Of a stretch of 64,000 nucleotides of DNA, positions 18,588 through 25,875 are shown piece after piece. The position numbers were made by a program, and so were the translations under genes. Under the pieces are notes generated by a model, which had not been told where the DNA came from, did no database searches, and saw only the letters and a list, made by a program, of their open reading frames with translations. The stretch's first letter is position 1. Every line of letters starts with the position of its first letter. The stretch comes from CAVOKN01 sp963696505 (GTDB lineage: Bacteria; Pseudomonadota; Gammaproteobacteria; Burkholderiales; Rhodocyclaceae): the NCBI GenBank assembly GCA_963696505.1, contig CAVOKN010000019.1, positions 1 through 64,000 on the forward strand, given 5' to 3'.

Positions 18588-19802
18588 CTAGTGAGCCGCC
18601 CACTGCACGGTGTTGAGATCCACGCCATCCTTGTACATCTCCCACAGCGGCGACAGATCCCGCAGCTTGGAGATTTTGCGGTGCAGGAGATCGATGGTGT
18701 AGTCGATCTCCTCCTCGGTGGTGAAGCGCCCGATGGTGAAGCGTATCGAGCTGTGGGCCAGTTCGTCGCTGCGGCCCAGCGCGCGCAGCACGTAGGAAGG
18801 CTCCAGGCTGGCGGAGGTGCAGGCCGAGCCGCTGGACACCGCCACGTCCTTGATCGCCATGATCAGCGATTCGCCCTCGACGAAGTTGAAGCTGACATTG
18901 AGGTTGTGCGGCACGCGGAGATCGGCGTCGCCATTGACATGGGCCTCCTCGATGTCCGACACGCCCTTCATCAGCTTGTCGCGCAGCATGCGGATGCGCT
19001 CGTTCTCCGCCGCCATCTCCTCGCGGGCAATGCGGAAGGCCTCGCCCATGCCGACAATCTGGTGGGTCGCCAGCGTGCCCGAGCGCAGCCCGCGCTCGTG
19101 GCCGCCGCCGTGCATCTGCGCCTCGAGCCGGATGCGCGGCTTGCGCCGCACGTAGAGCGCGCCTATGCCCTTGGGACCGTAGGTCTTGTGCGCCGAGAAG
19201 GACATCAGGTCCACCTTCAGCTTCTGCATGTCTACCACTACCTTGCCGGTGGCCTGGGCGGCATCGACGTGGAACACGATGCCTCGCTCGCGGCAGATCT
19301 CGCCGATCTCCGGGATCGGCTGGATCACGCCGATCTCGTTGTTCACGTACATGGCCGACACCAGCACCGTGTCCTTGCGCAGCGCCTGCTTGAACTGCTC
19401 CAGGTTCACCAGGCCGTTGTCCTGTACGTCGAGGTAGCTTGCCTCGAAACCCTGACGCTCCAGTTCGCGCACCGTGTCGAGCACCGCCTTGTGCTCGGTC
19501 TTGAGGGTGACGATGTGCTTGCCCTTGCCGGAGTAGAAGTGGGCTGCACCCTTGATGGCGAGGTTGTTGGATTCGGTGGCGCCCGAGGTCCAGATGATCT
19601 CCTTGGGATCGGCATTGACCAGCGCCGCAACCTGGCTGCGCGCCTCTTCCACCGCCGCCTCGGCCTCCCAGCCGTAGGCGTGGGAGCGGCTGGCGGGATT
19701 GCCGAAATGCTCCACCAGGAAAGGAATCATCTTCTGCGCCACGCGCGGGTCCACCGGCGTGGTCGCCGAGTAGTCGAGATAAATCGGAAACTTGAGCATC
19801 AC
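18588..19802 (-). CDS. iscS: Cysteine desulfurase IscS
   Basis: 404 residues of class V aminotransferase fold. YLDYSATTPVDPRV is the N-terminal signature, SFSAHKTYGPKGIGAL holds the PLP lysine, and SSGSACTSASLEPSYV is the mobile loop with the persulfide Cys. The ending TVQWAAH resembles the IscU-contacting tail of IscS proteins. It supplies sulfur from cysteine to IscU and other acceptors. It is separated from iscR by a second desulfurase gene, unlike the E. coli order. Confidence 0.97.
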   Translation of the reverse strand: MMLKFPIYLDYSATTPVDPRVAQKMIPFLVEHFGNPASRSHAYGWEAEAAVEEARSQVAALVNADPKEIIWTSGATESNNLAIKGAAHFYSGKGKHIVTLKTEHKAVLDTVRELERQGFEASYLDVQDNGLVNLEQFKQALRKDTVLVSAMYVNNEIGVIQPIPEIGEICRERGIVFHVDAAQATGKVVVDMQKLKVDLMSFSAHKTYGPKGIGALYVRRKPRIRLEAQMHGGGHERGLRSGTLATHQIVGMGEAFRIAREEMAAENERIRMLRDKLMKGVSDIEEAHVNGDADLRVPHNLNVSFNFVEGESLIMAIKDVAVSSGSACTSASLEPSYVLRALGRSDELAHSSIRFTIGRFTTEEEIDYTIDLLHRKISKLRDLSPLWEMYKDGVDLNTVQWAAH

Positions 19803-19838
19803 CTCTTCTCCGTTAAGACCAGTCGCCTGGCCGATGCA

Positions 19839-20987
19839 CTAAACCGCCACCGCGCTCATGCGCTTCAACTGCACCACCCGCTCCGCCAGAACCTTCAAGA
19901 AGCGCTGCACCTCGTCCTCGGTGTTGCCGCGGCCCAGGCTCACTCGCACCGCACCGCGGGCGATCTCGGGCGCCACGCCCATCGCCATCAGCGTGCGCGA
20001 AGGTTCCGGAGAAGCGCTCGAGCAGGCTGCTCCGGAAGCCACGGCGAATCCGCCGCGATCGAGCTGCGCCACGAGCGTCTCGCCGTCGAGGCCCTCGATG
20101 CTGAAGTAGCTGGTATTGGGCAGCCGCTCGGCGCCGGCGCCGAAGATTCGCGCGCCCAGCGTCGCGAGGCCGCGTTCGAGAGTGTCGCGCAAGGCCTTGA
20201 GGCGGGCCGCGTTGGCATCGATCGCCGCCACCGCCAGCTCGCAAGCACGGCCGAAGCCGGCGATCGCCGCGACATTCTCGGTGCCCGAGCGCAGCCCCCG
20301 TTCCTGCCCGCCGCCGACGATCAGCGGCTGAAGTTCGACGCGCTTGTCGAGAACCAGCGCCGCCGCGCCCTGGGGGCCGTTGAGCTTGTGGGACGACAGC
20401 GTCAGCGCATGGGCACCGAGGGTGCGGAAGTCCACCTTGACCTTGCCCAGGGCCTGCACCGCATCGGCATGGAAGTACGCCCGAACCGCCCGTGCGCGCG
20501 CTGCCAGCGCCGCCGTGTTCTGTACCACGCCAACCTCGTTGTTCGCCATCATCACCGAGACCAGGCGCGGATGCTCCGCAAGCGCGGCGCTGTAATCCCC
20601 CAGATCGACGCGCCCCTCGCGGTCCACGCCGATCTCGCGCAGTTGCCAGCCGGACTTGATTAGCTGCCTTGCCGGCTCGCGCACGCAGGGGTGCTCGATG
20701 CGGCTGATGGCGATGGTGCCCGGCTTGAGCATCGCCGCCGCACCCTTGACGAAGAGGTTGTTCGCCTCGGAACCCCCGGCGCAGAAAACCACCTCCGTCG
20801 GATGGGCATTCACCGCCGCGGCAACCTGCTGGCGTGCCTCATCGATCGCCCGGCGCGCCGCCCGTCCGTACTCGTGCCGGCTCGACGCGTTGCCGAAGCG
20901 CTGCGTCAGATAGGGCAGCATCGCCTCCAGCACCCGCGGATCGAGCGGCGTGGTGGCGTTGTGGTCGAAATAGACGGGAGCGAACAC
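19839..20987 (-). CDS. Second cysteine desulfurase (NifS-like) inside the isc operon
   Basis: 382 residues, class V PLP enzyme with VYFDHNATTPLDPRV, the PLP lysine in TLSSHKLNGPQG and the persulfide Cys in ASGAACSSASPEPS. It is clearly diverged from the adjacent iscS and shorter at the C-terminus, closer to the NifS/group I desulfurase type. Its start is one base from the iscR stop and iscS follows 36 bases after its end, so it is part of the IscR-controlled operon. It might serve another acceptor or back up IscS; the sequence does not say which. I leave the symbol empty because nifS would imply nitrogen fixation, for which there is no evidence here. Confidence 0.9.
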   Translation of the reverse strand: MFAPVYFDHNATTPLDPRVLEAMLPYLTQRFGNASSRHEYGRAARRAIDEARQQVAAAVNAHPTEVVFCAGGSEANNLFVKGAAAMLKPGTIAISRIEHPCVREPARQLIKSGWQLREIGVDREGRVDLGDYSAALAEHPRLVSVMMANNEVGVVQNTAALAARARAVRAYFHADAVQALGKVKVDFRTLGAHALTLSSHKLNGPQGAAALVLDKRVELQPLIVGGGQERGLRSGTENVAAIAGFGRACELAVAAIDANAARLKALRDTLERGLATLGARIFGAGAERLPNTSYFSIEGLDGETLVAQLDRGGFAVASGAACSSASPEPSRTLMAMGVAPEIARGAVRVSLGRGNTEDEVQRFLKVLAERVVQLKRMSAVAV

Positions 20988-20988
20988 G

Positions 20989-21474
20989 TCAGGCGGGCAC
21001 CGCCGCCACGTCGGCCGGCCGGACGCGGCGCTTCACGCGCTCGTCGCGCAGCAGTTGCGGATCGCCCTTCTGCCGCTGCTGCGCCACCAGTTCGCCGAGC
21101 GTCACCCCGTCGAGGTACTCGATCATGCGCTTGTTGAGATTGGTCCACAGGTCGTGGGTCATGCAGCGGTGCTCGTCGTGGCAGTTCTCCTTGCCGCCGC
21201 ACTGGGTGGCGTCCAGGGGCTCGTCCACCGCGACAATGATGTCGGACACCGACACCGCGCCCATGTCCCGGGCCAAGGTGTAGCCCCCGCCTGGCCCGCG
21301 CACGCTGGCAACCAGCCTGTGGCGGCGCAGCTTGCCGAAAAGCTGCTCGAGATAGGACAGGGATATCTTCTGGCGCTCGCTGATGCCCGCCAGCGTGACC
21401 GGTCCCTCGTGCTGGCGCAGGGCCAGATCGATCATCGCAGTCACGGCAAAACGGCCTTTGGTCGTCAATCGCAT
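20989..21474 (-). CDS. iscR: Fe-S-responsive transcriptional regulator IscR
   Basis: 161 residues, Rrf2 family. It has an N-terminal winged helix (MRLTTKGRFAVTAMIDLAL) and the cluster ligands C92, C98, C104 and H107 in QCGGKENCHDEHRCMTHD. [2Fe-2S]-IscR represses the isc operon through type-1 sites, and apo-IscR acts on type-2 sites. The first gene of the operon, it is preceded by a sigma70-type promoter overlapped by two type-1-like boxes. The ribosome-binding site GAGG lies nine bases before the ATG. The C-terminal part (RVKRRVRPADVAAVPA) is family-typical in variability. Confidence 0.97.
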   Translation of the reverse strand: MRLTTKGRFAVTAMIDLALRQHEGPVTLAGISERQKISLSYLEQLFGKLRRHRLVASVRGPGGGYTLARDMGAVSVSDIIVAVDEPLDATQCGGKENCHDEHRCMTHDLWTNLNKRMIEYLDGVTLGELVAQQRQKGDPQLLRDERVKRRVRPADVAAVPA

Positions 21475-21511
21475 GGTTTCATCCTCGTTCGGTCTTTACC
21501 GCCCCCTGGCA

Positions 21512-21536
21512 ATACTTGATTATTTTTGTTGACTAT
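21512..21536 (-). promoter_or_regulatory. IscR type-1-like box 2
   Basis: Read on the minus strand, this 25-mer begins ATAGTCAAC and ends AATCAAGTAT. It agrees at about 22 of 25 positions with the E. coli type-1 consensus ATASYYGACT...AGTCRRSTAT as I recall it. It covers the -10 hexamer and start region of the iscR promoter. Confidence 0.65.
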
Positions 21537-21560
21537 ACGATTCCCGAATACTTCAGTCAA
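21532..21560 (-). promoter_or_regulatory. isc operon promoter
   Basis: On the minus strand TTGACT (21555-21560), a 17-base spacer and TATAGT (21532-21537) form a near-consensus sigma70 promoter. The start site would be near 21525, giving a leader of about 50 bases before iscR. The -35 hexamer overlaps the cysE stop codon. Confidence 0.8.
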
Positions 21561-21564
21561 CTAT
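21540..21564 (-). promoter_or_regulatory. IscR type-1-like box 1
   Basis: On the minus strand this 25-mer begins ATAGTTGACTGAAG and ends TTCGGGAAT, about 22 of 25 positions matching the type-1 consensus. It covers the -35 hexamer and spacer. Together with box 2 it reproduces the tandem-site autoregulation known in E. coli. Confidence 0.75.
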
Positions 21565-22305
21565 TTTGCCCAGGTAGCCGGGGTCGAACTTGTCCGCCGT
21601 CGCCAACTCGTCGTCGAGGGATATACCGGCACGGTGGAGCAGCATCAGCAGGTGTTCCAGGCGCCGGTCGGTGTCCACGGCGTGGTCCAGCAGACCGTGG
21701 ATCGCCTTCGCCAAGGGGTCTTCCTCGTCGCGGGTGACGGCGTAGGCCGAAAAGCCCAGGCGCTCTGCCGTCTCCACCCGCAACTGCTCGCGGCCCGCCT
21801 CGACGATGCGCGCGGGGATGCCTACCGCCGTCGCCCCGGCGGGCACCTCGCGCACCACGACCGCGTTGGAGCCTATCTTGGCCCCTTCGCCGACCCGGAT
21901 CGGGCCCAAGACCTTGGCACCGGCGCCGATCACCACGCCCTTCTCCAGGGTTGGATGGCGCTTGCCCTTGTTCCACGAGGTTCCGCCCAGGGTGACACCG
22001 TGGTAGAGGGTGCAGTCGTCGCCGATCTGTGCTGTCTCCCCGATCACCACGCCCATGCCATGGTCGATGAATACCCGCCGCCCGACCTGCGCACCGGGAT
22101 GGATCTCGATGCCCGTCAGCCAGCGGCTGAGGTGCGACACGAAACGACCCAGCCATTTGAACCCGCCCTGCCAGAACCGATGTGCCAGGCGGTGGATGGT
22201 CAGCGCATGGAAACCCGGGTAACAGGTGATGACCTCCCAAGTGCTGCGGGCCGCGGGGTCGCGGTCGAACACGCAGGCGATGTCTTCACGGATGCGGGCG
22301 AACAT
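21553..22305 (-). CDS. cysE: Serine O-acetyltransferase
   Basis: 250 residues. An N-terminal helical domain is followed by a left-handed beta-helix of hexapeptide repeats (IHPGAQVGRRVFIDHGMGVV, IGETAQIGDDCTLYHGVTLGG). The catalytic His/Asp region is in FIDHGMGVVIGE. The enzyme makes O-acetylserine, the acceptor for sulfide in cysteine synthesis, which supplies the IscS substrate. It lies directly upstream of iscR on the same strand; the isc promoter sits in its 3' end. Its own promoter carries a type-1-like IscR box, so it may respond to Fe-S status. Confidence 0.95.
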   Translation of the reverse strand: MFARIREDIACVFDRDPAARSTWEVITCYPGFHALTIHRLAHRFWQGGFKWLGRFVSHLSRWLTGIEIHPGAQVGRRVFIDHGMGVVIGETAQIGDDCTLYHGVTLGGTSWNKGKRHPTLEKGVVIGAGAKVLGPIRVGEGAKIGSNAVVVREVPAGATAVGIPARIVEAGREQLRVETAERLGFSAYAVTRDEEDPLAKAIHGLLDHAVDTDRRLEHLLMLLHRAGISLDDELATADKFDPGYLGKIVD

Positions 22306-22314
22306 GGTGGGGTT

Positions 22315-22334
22315 TCATCAGCGATTTCTGATGA
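22315..22334 (-). repeat. 7-bp inverted repeat in the cysE leader
   Basis: TCATCAG and CTGATGA separated by six bases, located between the predicted -10 hexamer and the cysE start. It could form a 5' hairpin on the transcript or be an operator. Confidence 0.45.
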
Positions 22335-22367
22335 ATACTAAAATACCCCACTGATTCAGTCAATTTT
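22335..22367 (-). promoter_or_regulatory. cysE promoter with IscR type-1-like box
   Basis: On the minus strand TTGACT (22358-22363), a 17-base spacer and TAGTAT (22335-22340) form a good promoter. The 25-mer 22343-22367 over the -35 and spacer (core TTGACTGAATCAGT, ending GGGGTAT) agrees with the IscR type-1 consensus at about 22 of 25 positions. The -35 hexamer begins within the trmJ stop codon. Confidence 0.65.
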
Positions 22368-23090
22368 GGCGACGAAGGAGTTGAGCATGCCGCGCAGGAT
22401 GTTGACTTCCTCGCGCTCCAGGCGCGTGCGGCCGAACAGTCGCCGCAAGCGCGGCAGCAGGCGCTTGGAGGCGACCGGATCATAGAAGCCGCTGGCGCGC
22501 ATCGCCCGTTCCAGGTGGGCAAAGAGAGCCTCGATCTGCTCGAAGCTGGCAGGCTCGAACTGGGTGCCGGCAGGCGGCGCGCCCGCGTCGGTCATCGCCA
22601 TGCGCAACTCGTAGCAGGCAAGCTGCACCGCCGACGCAATGTTGAGCGATGCGTAGTCCGATGCCGTCGGAATCATCACCGGCAACTGGCAAAGGGCGAT
22701 CTCGTCGTTGGCCAGCCCCGACGACTCGGTGCCGAACAGCAGCGCAACTTCTCCGCCCTGGCGGGCGTGGTCGGCAAGCATCAGAGCGGCGTCCCGCAGC
22801 CAGTGCATGGGCGCGGTGAGCTCGCGCCGGCGTGCAGTGAAGCCGGCGATCAGAGTGGCCCCGGCGAGCGCCTGGGGCACGGCGTCGCATACGACGGCCG
22901 CATCGAGCACATCGCTCGCACCGGAGGCGCGGGCGACGGCGTCGGGATGGGGAAAGAAGCGCGGCGCCACCAGCCCCAGCCGCGAAAAGCCCATGGTCTT
23001 CATCGCCCGCGCCGCGGCGCCTATGTTGCCGGGGTGGGTGGGCCGCGACAGGACGACACGCACGCGAGAAAGCAGTTCCGGGCCGTTCAT
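22356..23090 (-). CDS. trmJ: tRNA (Cm32/Um32) 2'-O-methyltransferase TrmJ
   Basis: 244 residues of the SPOUT superfamily. The N-terminal SpoU domain shows VVLSRPTHPGNIGAAARAMK and the knot region shows LLFGTESSGLANDEI and IPTASDYASLNIASAVQL. A short helical C-terminal extension follows. It methylates the ribose at position 32 of several tRNAs. It commonly lies beside suhB and the isc genes. It is transcribed divergently from suhB with a 56-base gap. Confidence 0.93.
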   Translation of the reverse strand: MNGPELLSRVRVVLSRPTHPGNIGAAARAMKTMGFSRLGLVAPRFFPHPDAVARASGASDVLDAAVVCDAVPQALAGATLIAGFTARRRELTAPMHWLRDAALMLADHARQGGEVALLFGTESSGLANDEIALCQLPVMIPTASDYASLNIASAVQLACYELRMAMTDAGAPPAGTQFEPASFEQIEALFAHLERAMRASGFYDPVASKRLLPRLRRLFGRTRLEREEVNILRGMLNSFVAKID

Positions 23091-23146
23091 ATTAGAATTC
23101 GCCGCCTTTGACGCGCCTGGCGCGCGCCCGTCCCTCGTCCGAATCG

Positions 23147-23986
23147 ATGCATCCCACCCTGAATGTCGCCATCAAGGCCGCGCGCCGCGCCGGCCAGATC
23201 ATCAATCGCGCCAGCCTGGACCTCGACCTGCTGCAGGTCAGCTCGAAGCGGCACAACGATTTCGTCACCGAGGTGGACAAGGCGGCAGAGGCCGCCATCA
23301 TCGACATGCTGCGCGAGGCCTACCCGGATCACGCGATCTTAGCAGAGGAGTCCGGCGCCTCCGGCGAATCCGAATACCAGTGGATCATTGACCCGCTCGA
23401 TGGAACCACCAACTTCATCCACGGTTTTCCGCAGTATGCCGTTTCGATCGCTCTGGCCCACAAGGGGCAGGTGACCCAGGCGGTTGTGTATGATCCGACG
23501 CGCAACGAACTGTTCACCGCTTCGCGCGGCCGCGGCGCCTACCTCAACGAACGCCGCATTCGCGTCTCGCGCCGCACCAAGCTGCAGGAGGCGCTGATCG
23601 GCACCGGTTTCCCGTTTCGCGTGTTCGAACACCTCGACGCCTACCTCGCCATGTTCCGCGAGCTGCTGTCCAAGACCGCCGGCATACGCCGGCCGGGCGC
23701 CGCCGCCCTCGATCTCGCCTATGTCGCCGCCGGTCGCCTCGACGGCTTCTGGGAGATCGGCCTCGCACCCTGGGACATGGCGGCCGGGTCGCTCCTCATA
23801 ACGGAGGCCGGCGGGCTGGTCGGCGACCTCGACGGCGAAGCCGGCTACCTCGCCAGCGGCAACATCGTCGGCGGCTCCCCCAAGATCTTTCACCAACTTC
23901 TGCAGGTGATCGGCGTCCACTCGACGCCTGCCCTGCGCGCCCCGGGGCGCCGGAATCCCGCGCCGGTAGCAGGCCGGGAAGCCTGA
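23147..23986 (+). CDS. suhB: Inositol monophosphatase family protein SuhB
   Basis: About 279 residues from ATG 23147 (MHPTLNVAIKAAR), the canonical family start. Metal-binding signatures are the Glu-Glu of ILAEESG, WIIDPLDGTTNFIHG, and PWDMAAGSLLITEAGG. SuhB hydrolyses inositol-1-phosphate in vitro and in E. coli also joins the rRNA antitermination complex. The Arg/Pro-rich C-terminal tail of about 20 residues is longer than usual. Confidence 0.93.
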   Translation: MHPTLNVAIKAARRAGQIINRASLDLDLLQVSSKRHNDFVTEVDKAAEAAIIDMLREAYPDHAILAEESGASGESEYQWIIDPLDGTTNFIHGFPQYAVSIALAHKGQVTQAVVYDPTRNELFTASRGRGAYLNERRIRVSRRTKLQEALIGTGFPFRVFEHLDAYLAMFRELLSKTAGIRRPGAAALDLAYVAAGRLDGFWEIGLAPWDMAAGSLLITEAGGLVGDLDGEAGYLASGNIVGGSPKIFHQLLQVIGVHSTPALRAPGRRNPAPVAGREA

Positions 23987-24073
23987 GACGGGGTCCGGCG
24001 GACGCATTCCCGCGTCATAGATCCGGCTTCCTCGACTCTACAGAACGGTTCCGGCCATAAAATTTCTTTAATC

Positions 24074-24099
24074 CGTATATTCACATATTCGAATATACG
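24074..24099. promoter_or_regulatory. Long palindrome upstream of the Gly/Tyr-rich operon
   Basis: CGTATATTC (24074-24082) and GAATATACG (24091-24099) are a perfect 9-bp inverted repeat with an 8-base spacer. The spacer and right arm also form the 12-base palindrome ATATTCGAATAT (24085-24096). The stretch is strikingly AT-rich compared with its surroundings and resembles a dimeric repressor operator at a promoter. Confidence 0.6.
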
Positions 24100-24117
24100 A
24101 ACCATCTTGTCGTGTAT

Positions 24118-24133
24118 ATTAGCTTCCGCTAAT
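24118..24133. repeat. 6-bp inverted repeat in the same leader
   Basis: ATTAGC and GCTAAT are separated by TTCC. It lies about 135 bases upstream of the first Gly/Tyr-rich gene and could be a second operator or a short hairpin. Confidence 0.4.
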
Positions 24134-24268
24134 GCATTGAATCGAACAACAAGCAGTCAGCATCAAAGAAGCAAGTAGTAGTCGTCTGGGTCCGAAACCC
24201 CGGCGGGCATCAGGCAGCAGCAGTCTTTTTTCTGGATGTCTTTTTTTCCATTACTCAGGAGAAGTCTA

Positions 24269-24652
24269 ATGAACGCAATCAAGATCCTGGCCGCTGCTGT
24301 GGCCGTCGCCGCCAGCACCCTGGCTATGGCTCAACAGGCCGCCCCCCAGGCGCCCCAGCAAATGCCCCAAGCCGCCGCTCCGATGGGCCCCTATGGCGCC
24401 CCCGGCTACGGCGCCCCGTTCTACGGTCCCGGCCCCGGCTACGGCTATGGCCCCGGCTACGGTGGCTATGGCCCCGGCTACGGCGGCTACGGCCCCGGCT
24501 ACGGCTATGGTGACGGCTACGGCCGCGGCTATGGCCGTGGCTATGGTTCGGGCCGCGCCCGCGGCAACTTCAGCTTCGGCGGCGGCGGCGACATGGACGG
24601 CTGGGGCGATGGTCGTGGCGACGGCTACAACCGTGGCGGCGGCTGGTGGTAA
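24269..24652 (+). CDS. Secreted Gly/Tyr-rich protein, sulfur-globule-like
   Basis: 127 residues from ATG 24269 with AGGAG nine bases upstream. A signal peptide (NAIKILAAAVAVAASTLAMA) is followed by a Gln/Pro/Ala stretch, then tandem GYGPGYG-type repeats (about residues 50-100) and a Gly/Asp/Arg-rich end. Composition and length resemble the small exported envelope proteins of bacterial sulfur globules (Sgp), which coat periplasmic sulfur stores. The resemblance is compositional, so other low-complexity exported proteins are possible. It heads a set with the next two genes. Confidence 0.7.
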   Translation: MNAIKILAAAVAVAASTLAMAQQAAPQAPQQMPQAAAPMGPYGAPGYGAPFYGPGPGYGYGPGYGGYGPGYGGYGPGYGYGDGYGRGYGRGYGSGRARGNFSFGGGGDMDGWGDGRGDGYNRGGGWW

Positions 24653-24672
24653 GTCGATAAGAGGAGTCGAAA

Positions 24673-24993
24673 ATGCGTAACGTGACGAAAGCATTGACAG
24701 TTCTGTCCGTCGTGGCGGCGGTGGCTTTGCCCGCGGTTGCCGCGCAACCCAGCAGCACCGGCGCCAATGCAACCGTACCGGCCGTCGGAGCACCTGTCTA
24801 CGCTGGTCCGTACGCCAACGGTCCGTACTATGGCCCCTATGCGGGCCCCGGCTACTGGGGTGGCCCCTACGGCCACGGTAATGGCTACGGGCACGGAGGC
24901 GGCCGCGGTCGCGTGAATCTGAGCTTCGACTTCGAAGGCGTTGCCGACGGCCTGACCAACGGCTGGGCGCCCTGGCGCGGCTGGTGGTGGTAA
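24673..24993 (+). CDS. Second secreted Gly/Tyr/Pro-rich protein
   Basis: 106 residues with a signal peptide (ALTVLSVVAAVALPAVAA) and a Gly/Tyr/Pro-rich middle (GPYANGPYYGPYAGPGYWG). The C-terminal segment VNLSFDFEGVADGLTNGW is less repetitive and may be a real fold or anchor. AGGAG precedes the start and the gap from the first gene is 20 bases. It probably works with the first protein in the same extracytoplasmic structure. Confidence 0.7.
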   Translation: MRNVTKALTVLSVVAAVALPAVAAQPSSTGANATVPAVGAPVYAGPYANGPYYGPYAGPGYWGGPYGHGNGYGHGGGRGRVNLSFDFEGVADGLTNGWAPWRGWWW

Positions 24994-25007
24994 TCGGCTG
25001 AAGCCGG

Positions 25008-25036
25008 CGGTGGGCAGGGGCTGACTCTGCCCACCG
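25008..25036 (+). terminator. Strong hairpin between the second Gly/Tyr-rich gene and the TPR gene
   Basis: CGGTGGGCAG pairs perfectly with CTGCCCACCG around a 9-base loop, followed by only three T residues. It may be a partial terminator or an mRNA-stabilising hairpin that lowers expression of the third gene. Confidence 0.5.
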
Positions 25037-25070
25037 CGTTTCCCGACTTTGATTCGAGAGGAGAACAGCA

Positions 25071-25715
25071 ATGGAAGCACAAGTAGCGACCGAACCCGCG
25101 GTGCAAACCCCGGCAACCGAACAGAAGAAATCCCTGCTCAAGCGCACTCCGAAGTGGGCGATCTACGCGCTGCTGGCCGTCATCGTGGCCGCCGTCCTCG
25201 GCTACGGCTACACCCAGCAATGGTTCAAGTTCGCGAGCCTCGGCTCGACCCCCAAGGCGAATGACGTGATCGGGGCCGTCGCGCCGACCGCTCCTGCCGC
25301 CGCCGACGCCGCCGCTGCCGGCGACGCCCTGTCCAAGGCGCGCCAGGCCTTCGCCACCGGAGACGTGCAGGGTGCGATCAACGGCTACCAGGCCATCGTC
25401 GCGCAGAACCCGAACGACCTGAATGCGCTGGGCGAACTGGGCAACGTCTATTACACGATCGGCTGGAGCCACCAGGCAACGCAGACCTACTTCGATGCCG
25501 CCAGCAAGGCGATCGAGCAGAATCGTCAAGACGTCGCCGAAGCGCTGCTGCCGGTGATCATCCGCGGCAATCCGATGCTGGCCAGCCAGCTTGAGGACCG
25601 CATGTTCGAAGCCCAGATGCGTGCCGACGGCATGGCGATGGACGACCTCGACCAGCCCCAGCAGCCGCAGCAAGCGCAGCAGCAGCTCCAGCAAGTGCCG
25701 CAGCAGCAAGGCTAA
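25071..25715 (+). CDS. Membrane-anchored TPR protein with Gln-rich tail
   Basis: 214 residues. A short cytoplasmic N-terminus is followed by one transmembrane segment (WAIYALLAVIVAAVLGYGY, about residues 29-47), an Ala-rich linker and two TPR-like repeats (ALSKARQAFATGDVQGAINGY; ALGELGNVYYTIGWSHQA). The C-terminus is Gln/Pro-rich (QQPQQAQQQLQQVPQQQG). GAGGAG precedes the ATG. Its position after two exported Gly/Tyr-rich genes and before a strong terminator suggests one unit, with the TPR domain outside the membrane perhaps organising or assembling them. No function is known. Confidence 0.75.
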   Translation: MEAQVATEPAVQTPATEQKKSLLKRTPKWAIYALLAVIVAAVLGYGYTQQWFKFASLGSTPKANDVIGAVAPTAPAAADAAAAGDALSKARQAFATGDVQGAINGYQAIVAQNPNDLNALGELGNVYYTIGWSHQATQTYFDAASKAIEQNRQDVAEALLPVIIRGNPMLASQLEDRMFEAQMRADGMAMDDLDQPQQPQQAQQQLQQVPQQQG

Positions 25716-25759
25716 GACCTCGATGATCGCCCGGCCTCGTGGCCGGGACCAATCGATCG

Positions 25760-25795
25760 GGCTCGGGCGGGACACTCTCCCGCCCGAGCCTTTTT
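25760..25795 (+). terminator. Intrinsic terminator after the TPR gene
   Basis: GGCTCGGGCGGGA and TCCCGCCCGAGCC pair in a long GC-rich stem and are followed immediately by TTTTT. It closes the Gly/Tyr-rich/TPR unit. Confidence 0.9.
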
Positions 25796-25875
25796 CGTTC
25801 CCCCCACAGGCAGGCTGGCGCGCCGGCGCCGGCCCTGCAAGAATGCGGCCTTTTTCCGGCCCCCGCCGCCGCCCC

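Noticed and set aside
18510..20663. Plus-strand open frame of 717 codons opposite iscS and the second desulfurase
   Set aside because: Antisense shadow; its translation is His/Arg/Gln-rich without domains.
19839..20987. Naming the second desulfurase nifS as a sign of nitrogen fixation
   Set aside because: No nif genes or nitrogenase context are present; group membership alone does not imply that role.
24430..24560. Tandem Gly/Tyr codon repeats considered as a CRISPR or non-coding satellite
   Set aside because: They keep the reading frame of an exported protein with signal peptide and ribosome-binding site. There are no regular spacers. No CRISPR array was seen anywhere in the window.
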